A model generated the notes under the pieces. That model worked only from the letters and a program-made list of their open reading frames with translations. It was not told where the DNA came from and did no database searches. From positions 1 to 63,532 of the forward strand of contig JAHRYP010000012.1 in assembly GCA_020622105.1 (NCBI GenBank): a DNA stretch of 63,532 nucleotides, in the 5' to 3' direction. The stretch is from Methylotenera sp. GTDB lineage: Bacteria > Pseudomonadota > Gammaproteobacteria > Burkholderiales > Methylophilaceae. The translations under genes and the position numbers were made by a program. This document shows positions 56,706 through 63,532 of this stretch, piece by piece (within the stretch, counting starts at the first letter, position 1; each line of letters begins with the position of its first letter).

Positions 56706-57266
56706 ATGCAATATTTGCAACAACTTGAATTTGGCAATCGATACACCAAAACAGCCATCAGTCTGCATTGGCTAATGGCAATACTATTAGTTTGCCTGTT
56801 TGCTGTTGGTATCTATATGCATGAGCTGCCATTATCACCGTGGAAACTACAGGTATACTCCTGGCATAAATGGGCTGGTGTTACTGCATTTATATTGGTC
56901 TTGGTAAGGTTGGCATGGAGATTCACGCATCGCCCGCCGCCACTACCAATCAATATGTCCAGATCTGCCGAAATCGCAGCGCATGCAGGGCACGCACTGC
57001 TTTATACGCTGATGATTGCAATTCCATTAACAGGCTGGTTAATGAGCTCGGCGAAAGGAATACAGACCGTTTATTTCGGCATTCTTCCCATTCCAGATTT
57101 ACTAGCCAAGAACAAGGAATTAGGTAGTCTACTGAGAGATGTACATGAAATTTTAAATTTCATACTTGCTGCGCTTGTAATAGGGCATATAGCTGCGGCA
57201 CTCAAGCATCACCTCATGGATAAAGATGACATACTGACGCGCATGCTGCCGCAACGTAAGCGTTAA
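56706..57266 (+). CDS. Cytochrome b561 (CybB-like)
   Basis: A 186-residue integral membrane diheme cytochrome with four helices. His ligands fall in TAISLHWLMAILLV, SWHKWAGVTAFILVLVRLAWR, HAGHALLYTLMIAIPLTGWLMS and DVHEILNFILAALVIGHIAAALKHH. E. coli CybB moves electrons from superoxide to ubiquinone. The ATG at 56706 has GGGG eight bases upstream; a GTG at 56697 is the alternative. It heads an operon with two yceI genes. Confidence 0.93.
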   Translation: MQYLQQLEFGNRYTKTAISLHWLMAILLVCLFAVGIYMHELPLSPWKLQVYSWHKWAGVTAFILVLVRLAWRFTHRPPPLPINMSRSAEIAAHAGHALLYTLMIAIPLTGWLMSSAKGIQTVYFGILPIPDLLAKNKELGSLLRDVHEILNFILAALVIGHIAAALKHHLMDKDDILTRMLPQRKR

Positions 57267-57303
57267 CCTTTAACGTGACAAATAGAGAACATAGAGAATA
57301 TTG

Positions 57304-57867
57304 ATGATGAGAAAGATAATTGCAACACTCATGACCGCGCTGGCTTTTTCACCATTGGCACAGGCTGTTGAATTCAACCGCATTCAGGCAGATAAAAGCA
57401 CGCTCGTTTTTGTATACAAACAAATGGGGGTGCCTGTTGACGGCAGTTTTAATAAATTCGCCGCGCAGCTAAGTTTTGATCCTGCCAAGCTAAGCACAGC
57501 TAGAGCAGTACTAGATTTGGATGTTACCAGTATCGACACAGGCTCTGAAGAAGGCAACGATGAAGTGGCTACAAAAGCCTGGTTCAACTCCAAAGCCTTC
57601 CCACGTGCAAAATTTGAATCAGCAAGCTTTAAGGCATTAGGCGGAAACCGATATGAAGTCACCGGAAAAATGAGCATTAAAGGCCGCACCCAGACTGTGA
57701 CTGCTCCATTTACTTTGAATCAGCAAGGCAGCAATGCGATTGTGGATGGCGCCTTTGTTTTAAAACGTGCAGATTTCGCGATTGGCGAGGGTTCGTGGTC
57801 GGACTTTGGCACAGTCGCCAATGAGATTCAAATCAAATTCCACTTTATAGCGGCTGCAGCAAAATAA
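57304..57867 (+). CDS. YceI-family periplasmic protein (first copy)
   Basis: A 187-residue lipocalin-like protein with a signal peptide (to AQA). The YceI domain reads FVYKQMGVPVDGSFNKFAAQLSFDPAKL, then AWFNSKAFPRAKFESASFK, KMSIKGRTQTVTAPFTL, and a C-terminal DFAIGEGSWSD. Family members bind polyisoprenoids such as quinones. It lies 37 bases after the cytochrome b561 gene, so the pair may exchange quinone-linked electrons. ATG codons at 57304 and 57307 are both possible. Confidence 0.92.
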   Translation: MMRKIIATLMTALAFSPLAQAVEFNRIQADKSTLVFVYKQMGVPVDGSFNKFAAQLSFDPAKLSTARAVLDLDVTSIDTGSEEGNDEVATKAWFNSKAFPRAKFESASFKALGGNRYEVTGKMSIKGRTQTVTAPFTLNQQGSNAIVDGAFVLKRADFAIGEGSWSDFGTVANEIQIKFHFIAAAAK

Positions 57868-57906
57868 GCAGCACTATTTATTATTCATATTTAACAGGAG
57901 ACATTA

Positions 57907-58473
57907 ATGAAACGTTTTACCTTATTAGCAATTGCAGCAACATTTTCTACGGCAGCACTAGCTGCACCTGATACCTACGTGATTGACGGCTCCCACACCC
58001 TGCCGCGATTCTCTTATGACCATCATGGCTACTCAACCCAACTGAGCCGCTTTGATAAAACATCCGGCAAGATTACGATCGACCGTGCGGCAAAAACCGG
58101 ATCAGTAAACATCACGATCGACACCACTTCGGTAAGTACGGGCTTTCCATTATTTAATGAGCATATTCAGGGTGAAGACTTTCTGTACACAGCTAAATAC
58201 CCGACAGCCACTTTCACTTCAAACACAGTGAAGTTTGATGGTGAAAAAATTACCAGCATCGACGGTACGCTAACACTTAAAGGTATCAGCAAACCGGTGA
58301 CACTGACGGTCACTTCAACACTGTGCAAACCACACCCGATGCTGAAAAAAGAAGCCTGCGGTGCAAATGCAACGACAGTGGTAAAACGCTCTGATTTTAA
58401 TATGGCGAAATATGTACCTTACGTGAGCGATGAAGTCACAATTACTATTCCGGTAGAATCTATTAAAGAATAA
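57907..58473 (+). CDS. YceI-family periplasmic protein (second copy)
   Basis: A 188-residue paralogue with a signal peptide (MKRFTLLAIAATFSTAALA). Motifs: YVIDGSHTLPRFSYDHHGYSTQLSRFDKTSG, then LYTAKYPTATFTSNTVKFDG, LTLKGISKPVTLTVT, and KRSDFNMAKYVPYVSDEV. It has a Cys pair (CKPHPMLKKEACG) absent from the first copy. It differs enough from the first to suggest old divergence rather than recent duplication. The ribosome site AGGAGA is strong. It ends the operon. Confidence 0.94.
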   Translation: MKRFTLLAIAATFSTAALAAPDTYVIDGSHTLPRFSYDHHGYSTQLSRFDKTSGKITIDRAAKTGSVNITIDTTSVSTGFPLFNEHIQGEDFLYTAKYPTATFTSNTVKFDGEKITSIDGTLTLKGISKPVTLTVTSTLCKPHPMLKKEACGANATTVVKRSDFNMAKYVPYVSDEVTITIPVESIKE

Positions 58474-58493
58474 TCAGCAGTATTTTAATTTAA

Positions 58494-58533
58494 AAAGCAC
58501 CCGCGGCTATATCAGCCACGGGCGCTTTTTTTA
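58494..58533. terminator. Bidirectional terminator between yceI and cytochrome b genes
   Basis: An imperfect GC-rich stem (AGCACCCGCGGCT with AGCCACGGGCGCT) around ATATC, with A-runs before and seven T residues after. It lies between the convergent yceI and cytochrome b genes. Confidence 0.88.
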
Positions 58534-59049
58534 TCATCCCTTAATAATGGCTTTGATCAGGTTTCTGTTTTGCAGCCTGGACATCAGCAATACCGCAAGC
58601 AAATGCAGTACAACCATCACCTGCAGCAGGTCAGATAATATTTCATGCATTTGCACTGGTAAATCTTCACCCCAAAACATATCTGTACGACTAAGCCAGC
58701 CGGTAAACCCGAGCAGCATAATCGACAGCCACATCACATAAACTGCCAATTGCCCAAGGGGATTATGACCGGCATGATGATTAACCTTGCCTGTTCTGAG
58801 CTCAAGCAGATGTAACTTGATATCGTTAAATCCAGGCACAAAGAATTTTGAAGCGGGCGCGCGGCTTAACCACAAGCCATCCATCAGGCGCAGCACTACA
58901 AACAGAATGCAGGCGTAACCCACCATGCGATGCCAGTAACCTGTGTCATTAAAGAAATTAACAATCACGCCTGTAGCCACTGCCCAATGCGTTAAGCGTA
59001 CAGTTAAACTCCAAGTAGTGTTGTTGGGTTTAGAGAAAATAGCCTTCAT
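58534..59049 (-). CDS. Cytochrome b561-like protein (cytochrome b/b6 domain)
   Basis: A 171-residue membrane protein with four helices. Likely heme His residues are in LTVRLTHWAVATGVIV, YWHRMVGYACILFVVLRLMDGLW, HHAGHNPLGQLAVYVMWLSIM and MHEILSDLLQVMVVLHLLAVLLMS. This is the Ni/Fe-hydrogenase cytochrome b/CybB type often paired with a c-type cytochrome or PepSY protein. It starts 19 bases after the PepSY gene. The ATG at 59049 is preferred over a TTG at 59058. Confidence 0.9.
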   Translation of the reverse strand: MKAIFSKPNNTTWSLTVRLTHWAVATGVIVNFFNDTGYWHRMVGYACILFVVLRLMDGLWLSRAPASKFFVPGFNDIKLHLLELRTGKVNHHAGHNPLGQLAVYVMWLSIMLLGFTGWLSRTDMFWGEDLPVQMHEILSDLLQVMVVLHLLAVLLMSRLQNRNLIKAIIKG

Positions 59050-59067
59050 TAATTGCAAACTGACTGC

Positions 59068-59328
59068 CTATTTTTCTACTTCTGCTTTAATGATTGCCAG
59101 TGTCTTGGTATCAAAATAGATTTCTACTTTTTTACCTTGTTTGTTGCGGCCATAGATTTCATAACAATTGCCGTCAACTTTGAATTTTTTAATGCTATAA
59201 CCCTCTTCAGTCAAAGCCTGCTTTAGTGTATCTTCAGAAGCCCATTCTGATTTCGGGTATACCGGGCAATCAGCGCCAGCAAAAGCCTGCAATGGTAGCA
59301 GCACGAATATCGTTAATAATAATTTCAT
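59068..59328 (-). CDS. Small secreted PepSY-domain protein
   Basis: An 86-residue protein with a signal peptide (to AFAGA) and one PepSY domain (LKQALTEEGYSIKKFKVDGNCYEIYGRNKQGKKVEIYFD). It has a Cys pair (DCPVY and GNCYE) that may form a disulphide. An AAGG ribosome site precedes the ATG. It is cotranscribed with the cytochrome b gene, a recurring pair in proteobacteria. It is less acidic than the PepSY protein at 34666-34986. Confidence 0.87.
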   Translation of the reverse strand: MKLLLTIFVLLPLQAFAGADCPVYPKSEWASEDTLKQALTEEGYSIKKFKVDGNCYEIYGRNKQGKKVEIYFDTKTLAIIKAEVEK

Positions 59329-59374
59329 CTTATGACCTTTCTAAAAAATTAATAAACACTAAATTGAGTAAATG

Positions 59375-60454
59375 CTAAATAGAGTAAATATAAGTACCGC
59401 TTTTGAGCACCTGCAGGTTCTTGGCGCCAGACAGTGCCATCGTCATCTCCAGCTCGTCTCGCATCAGGCGAATTACATGGGCAACACCGAGTGCTCCGCA
59501 TGTAGAAAGCCCCCAGATGTATGGTCGCCCAACCATCACGGCATCAGCGCCTAGCGCAAGTGCTTTAAAAACATCCTGACCATTGCGAATACCACTATCA
59601 AACAAAACTTTTGCCTTGCCGGATATTGCGCGTGTAATTTCCGGCAGCATTTGCAGGCTGCCAGGCACACCATCCAGCACCCGTCCACCATGATTGGAGA
59701 CTACAATTCCATCGCAGCCAATACTCACTGCACGCTCCGCATCTTCAGGATGCATAACACCCTTGATAATAAGTGGAACAGTAATCTGGTCTCTTAACCA
59801 CATCAGGTCATCCCAGCCAGGTGCCTGCTGCATCCAGCCATCAAACACGATACTTTCGCCAGTGACCTCCTGCGCTAAAGCAATCGGTGACTCAAGATTT
59901 ACGGCGCTGATATCTTTAGGCAAAGCAATTGCGGCTTGTTTAACAGGCGCATCCACCGTAAACATAATCGCGCTGTAGCCAGCATTGATTGCGCGCTTAA
60001 CCAGTCGCAATGTAGTTTCACGGTCTGCCTGCCAATACAGCTGAAACCAAAGCGCCTGCTCTGCTGCTTCAATAATCGTTTCCAGAGTCTGGCTAGCCAG
60101 AGAACTGACTGCCATCTGTCCACCCTGTGCCGCACTGGCCATTGCACTTGCGATTTCACCATCAGGGTGAAATAAACGCTGATAAGCCAGCGGTGCCAGA
60201 ATGATCGGATGCTTAAAAGATTGACCGAACAGTTCGATGTGCGTGTTACCACCTTTTACATCAGAGAGAGGTCTTGGCATTAAACTGATGTCTTCAAAAA
60301 CCTTGCGATTTCGGCTTGAACTCAAGCCTTGTCCAGTGCCTGACTGCAGATACTGCCAGACTTCTTTGCTCAAACGCTCTTCAGCATAGGGCAAATAATC
60401 TACCGCCGTCTGGATATCGGCAGCAGGTGATTTTAAATAAGCATGATGTGTCAT
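59375..60454 (-). CDS. FMN-dependent alpha-hydroxy-acid oxidase
   Basis: A 359-residue TIM-barrel flavoenzyme of the lactate/glycolate oxidase family. Motifs: the FMN site FKHPIILAPLAYQRLFHPDGE, LIIKGVMHPEDAERAV, the catalytic His/Arg in IVVSNHGGRVLDGVP, and VLFDSGIRNGQDVFKALALGADAVMVGRP. Its ATG overlaps the stop of the PiuC gene by 4 bases. It would oxidise a 2-hydroxy acid; substrate and acceptor are unknown. Confidence 0.92.
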   Translation of the reverse strand: MTHHAYLKSPAADIQTAVDYLPYAEERLSKEVWQYLQSGTGQGLSSSRNRKVFEDISLMPRPLSDVKGGNTHIELFGQSFKHPIILAPLAYQRLFHPDGEIASAMASAAQGGQMAVSSLASQTLETIIEAAEQALWFQLYWQADRETTLRLVKRAINAGYSAIMFTVDAPVKQAAIALPKDISAVNLESPIALAQEVTGESIVFDGWMQQAPGWDDLMWLRDQITVPLIIKGVMHPEDAERAVSIGCDGIVVSNHGGRVLDGVPGSLQMLPEITRAISGKAKVLFDSGIRNGQDVFKALALGADAVMVGRPYIWGLSTCGALGVAHVIRLMRDELEMTMALSGAKNLQVLKSGTYIYSI

Positions 60455-61131
60455 TCAGTCCAGCGCCTCAGTAAGTTATGATAGGTACCTGTGAGCTGAA
60501 CAACCGGTGCAATTTCACCCACATTCGCCCGCAGGTCTACCAGAGACATATCCATGTCATACAGCAAACGGCGTTTAACCGCGTCACGCACCATGCTCTG
60601 AATAAACATAAAGCAGGCTACACGCTGACCGCGTGTTACAGGTGTTACCTGATGCACAGAGGAAGATGGATAAACCACCATACTTCCTGCCGGTAACTTA
60701 AGGCCGTGAGTGCCGAACGTATCATCGATGACAAGCTCGCCACCGTCATATTCATCCGGCTCTGACAGAAACAAAGTCGCAGAAACGTCAGCTCGCACAT
60801 ATCCGCTACCGTCAGGCATCATGCGCATTGCATTATCTACATGAAAGCCATAAGTATTCGTATCACCAGCATAACGGTTAAAAAATGGGGGCAATATTTT
60901 TAACGGTAGTGCCGCAGAGAAAAATAATGGATTACGATTTAATGCAGTCAATACGATTTTACGCAGCATAGCCATTTGCGCTGACTGCTCCGGCAGTTGC
61001 TGATTATTTTTGACTGTAGCAGCCTGAAGCCCGGCAGTAACCCGACCATCTACCCAATCGGCATCTCCCAGCAAGCTTTTTACCTGTGCCAGCTCTTCTG
61101 CATTCAATACCTGCGGTATCTGTAATAGCAT
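60451..61131 (-). CDS. piuC: PKHD-type Fe(II)/2-oxoglutarate hydroxylase PiuC (YbiX)
   Basis: A 226-residue dioxygenase. The iron motif HxD...H appears as YGFHVDNAMR and VVYPSSSVHQVTPVTRGQR, the latter also holding the 2-oxoglutarate Arg. The N-terminus is LLQIPQVLNAEELAQVKSLL. Genes of this family sit next to catecholate siderophore receptors (Fiu, PiuA), as here. The ATG at 61131 follows AGAGGA; a GTG at 61134 is the alternative. It overlaps the hydroxy-acid oxidase gene by 4 bases. Confidence 0.95.
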   Translation of the reverse strand: MLLQIPQVLNAEELAQVKSLLGDADWVDGRVTAGLQAATVKNNQQLPEQSAQMAMLRKIVLTALNRNPLFFSAALPLKILPPFFNRYAGDTNTYGFHVDNAMRMMPDGSGYVRADVSATLFLSEPDEYDGGELVIDDTFGTHGLKLPAGSMVVYPSSSVHQVTPVTRGQRVACFMFIQSMVRDAVKRRLLYDMDMSLVDLRANVGEIAPVVQLTGTYHNLLRRWTE

Positions 61132-61197
61132 CACATTTCCTCTTTATTTATCCAAACGTCAGCCAGACAATGAATTTGCAATCCTGTTTTCGAAAAT

Positions 61198-61229
61198 AAT
61201 AAAGCCATGCAAATATGCATAGCTTTATT
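61198..61229. other. AT-rich hairpin between the siderophore receptor and piuC
   Basis: AATAAAGCCATGCA and TGCATAGCTTTATT pair with one mismatch around AATA. On the minus strand ATTTTCG follows, which is a poor T-run. It could be a weak terminator, or it could adjust the ratio of receptor to enzyme mRNA. Confidence 0.5.
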
Positions 61230-61249
61230 ACTTTCAGCCAAGCTTTAAA

Positions 61250-63438
61250 TTAGAACTTGAGCTCTGTCGTTAAAATAGCAGTGCGGCTGTTACCTGGGAC
61301 ACTAAAGCTACCGTTGTCATAAATAGCATCGTAATAAGTCTTGTCCAGCACGTTTTTAACATTGAGCTTAACTGCCCACTTTTTTTCCTCATAACTCAAC
61401 ATGGCATCTACACGCGCATAGCCTGGCAGTGTATTAGGATCAAACTTTCCATCAGTAAAGTTACTGCCTGCTCCGCCCGAAGGGTTATAGCCCAAACGTT
61501 CACCTTTTGCCTCTAGACCCATGCCAAATTTCCATTTTTCGGCAAACTTGTAAGTGCTCCAGATATTAAAAGTAGCTGACGGCGTATTTCTTGGGCGCTT
61601 ACCCTCATAACCGCTATAAGCACTTGTAATAGCTCCGGTAGTAGCATTCACATTCTCTGCAACTTCCAATATCTCGGCATCCATGAAAGCCAGGCCACTG
61701 AATACTTCCCAGTTTTCTGTAATACGACCAGCCAATTCAAACTCCAGGCCATTAGTGCGGCGTTTTTTCGTCAGGATTGCTGCGGTTGATTCCAGATCGG
61801 TATTGCGTTCCCAATCTTTTTCGGTGCTGTATAGCGCGGTTCTAAACGCCAGGTCACCATCCAGAAACAGCCATTTGGTACCCAGCTCAACGGTTTTACT
61901 TCGTTCAGCCGGTTGCGGCTTCACGGTTAACTGATACAAATCAGCCGTTGGGCTAAAGGAATCACTATAGCTGACGTAGTAATGCGCATCTGGTGTGTGA
62001 TGGTACGATAAAGCCGTACGATAGCTATTTTCGCCATAACTCAACTTGGGTGATGTCGCACTGGAGTAATCGGCGCGCAGTTCATCGCGGCGCATACCGA
62101 ATAACACATCCCACTTAGGTGCAATGGTCACCGTATCCTGGAAATAAACTGCATAGTTATCTGCATCAAACTTTACCGGGTTGGCGGTAGTTTCTACTCC
62201 GGATTCATAAAATTTCGCAGAACCAGATGCAAGGTCAATCAAACTATTACGATAGTTCTTCTCTTTAAGGTACTCAACGCCTGTTAGGAACTGGTGTTTT
62301 AACCCTGCTAATTCAAATTTAGTGCTGAAATCAGACTGCAAAGTCTGGGTTTGATAATGCATTTTTCGTGTGACTGCACCAGTGCTGCTAAAGTCTGCTG
62401 TCGGCAACGCAGAGGCACTTGGTTTCTGCGCCCAATAGGCACGCTCATAATCAGCATCTCTTAACTGCGTACGTAATTGCGTATCCTCATTAAATTTATG
62501 CGTAAAAATAGCAGTGGTAATTGAGGTGTTGCTGCTATCAAAATTCTTACTGCCGCCGTAATACACAGAATCATCAATTTTCCCGCCTGTGCTATTTACA
62601 TTAACAGGGCGCTTATTGAAAAATGAAATACCAAAATCCGGGTCATCATCGGTTTTTGTCGTGACATGATTCAGGAAAAATTCATTATCTGTGCCGATAC
62701 CAGTACCAAAGCTCAATGCAATACCTTGGCGGTCAAGTCTTGGTCTATCGCCATTGGTTGGATTTTTACGGTAATTCTCTTCTGCCCTATCCATCACATT
62801 GACACGAATTGCCGTGGTATCACCCAGCTTTTTATTAAAATCGCCGGTGAGTTGATGGTAGTTGTAGCTACCTAATGAAGCGCTTACTGTATTTTCATCG
62901 GTAAGCTTGGCCATTTTAGATACCTGATTAATCACACCACCCGCGCGCGCCCGAACAGCATAGCTGCTGATCCGCGCAGTACATCTACCTGCTCCAGGTT
63001 AAAAAGTTCACGGTTATATTGTGCAGTATCACGCACACCATCAAGATAAATATCACCAAATGTGTAAAAACCGCGCAGCATCATATTGTCGCCAGCTCTA
63101 CCGCCTTCTGCGGCATTAAACGTTAAACCGGCAACGTTAGAGAGTGCTTCTTTCAAAGATGAAAGTTGTTGGTCTTTAATTAAACTGGCGGTAACGGTAG
63201 TCACTGCCTGTGGAATATCATGCGGATCTTGCAGCACTTTGCCCACACGTGTTTTGGTCGCCTGGTAACCAGCAGCAGCCTGAACTGCGCTAGCTTTAAC
63301 ATTAACCTCCTCAAGCTCCTGCTGTTCAGCAGCTTTTTCTACTTTCTCCTCAGCAATAGTCGCCATAGATTGTGTTGCTAATATTACGGCGAGATATAAC
63401 GCTTTCTGTGTAGCGTTTTTTTGTTGATACAACTTCAT
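61250..63438 (-). pseudogene. Frameshifted TonB-dependent siderophore receptor (Fiu/PiuA-like)
   Basis: Two frames make one catecholate-type receptor. The first part (to 62932) has a signal peptide and most of the plug (DIPQAVTTVTASLIKDQQ, DIYLDGVRDTAQYNRELFN, VDVLRGSAAMLFGR). The second part (from about 62940 down) resumes at GGVINQVSKM and runs through the barrel to AILTTELKF. One missing G in the GCGCGCGC stretch at 62941-62952 explains the break: restoring it reads GR-GAGGVINQ, the family sequence. As read the barrel is lost. The next genes, PiuC and the hydroxy-acid oxidase, are intact. The ATG at 63438 has AGGAAA upstream. Confidence 0.87.
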
Positions 63439-63532
63439 AGTTATTTTCCTAATGCTTAATGGACACTGGTTAAAGTGGCCTAATGTCATTGGCTGGCTAA
63501 CTAAGTAGTTTTATCAACATTACTCACTGGCT

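Noticed and set aside
63439-63532. Possible Fur box in front of the siderophore receptor
   Set aside because: Only a partial match (around TAATGTCATT) is seen, and the region is cut by the window end.

Overview
The window looks like a chromosomal segment of a methylotrophic betaproteobacterium, most likely family Methylophilaceae (Methylotenera/Methylobacillus type). This rests on a XoxF-type (lanthanide-dependent) methanol dehydrogenase with a small c-type cytochrome, the betaproteobacterial order yhdP-nitrilase-tldD and ftsK-lolA-rarA-serS, an EarP/EF-P(Arg32) pair, a moderate GC content by eye, and dense housekeeping content. I saw no prophage, integrase, IS element, CRISPR array, rRNA or tRNA gene. 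The genus is an inference.

Layout. 1-7.8 kb: end of yhdP, a nitrilase-family amidase, tldD, a lysine/alanine-rich DUF2934 protein and mfd. 7.8-10.3 kb: a perfect 29-bp inverted repeat, then selD-selU, the tRNA 2-selenouridine pathway without selA/selB nearby. 10.5-15.5 kb: SYLF lipoprotein, membrane acyltransferase, and a FecR / OmpA-like lipoprotein / CHASE2-HD-GYP operon. 15.7-20.2 kb: xoxF and a cytochrome c, divergent from an AcoR-like sigma-54 activator. A full-consensus -24/-12 promoter lies in front of xoxF, with candidate activator sites and a near-IHF site upstream. 20.3-26.7 kb: a small lipoprotein and an AddAB-like helicase/nuclease pair. 26.8-31.7 kb: greB-earP-efp, rpiA and a frameshifted mltF. 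31.7-37.7 kb: cupin and VanX-like dipeptidase in an apparently broken fusion, isochorismatase-family hydrolase, outer-membrane protein, zinc-ribbon protein, and a divergent PepSY / TonB-receptor pair. 37.7-43.6 kb: ftsK-lolA-rarA-serS on the minus strand. 43.8-49.7 kb: dps, trxB, smr, an NTF2-like protein, and ispD-ispF-ABC exporter. 49.9-55.7 kb: CHASE-GAF-GGDEF-EAL protein, two LysR regulators, an Rnk-like protein and a receiver-like protein. 55.9-63.5 kb: pirin, a cytochrome b561/YceI/YceI operon, a second cytochrome b with a PepSY protein, then an alpha-hydroxy-acid oxidase and PiuC hydroxylase behind a frameshifted siderophore receptor.

How they fit together. XoxF oxidises methanol in the periplasm and probably passes electrons to the adjacent cytochrome. 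The regulator and sigma-54 promoter suggest this step is switched by a GAF-sensed signal. PepSY and TonB-receptor genes suggest metal acquisition (iron or possibly lanthanide). YceI and cytochrome b genes suggest quinone-linked redox handling in the envelope. Three genes (mltF, cupin/VanX, siderophore receptor) each look broken by one small indel. That means either recent gene decay or uncorrected sequencing errors; the raw reads would decide.
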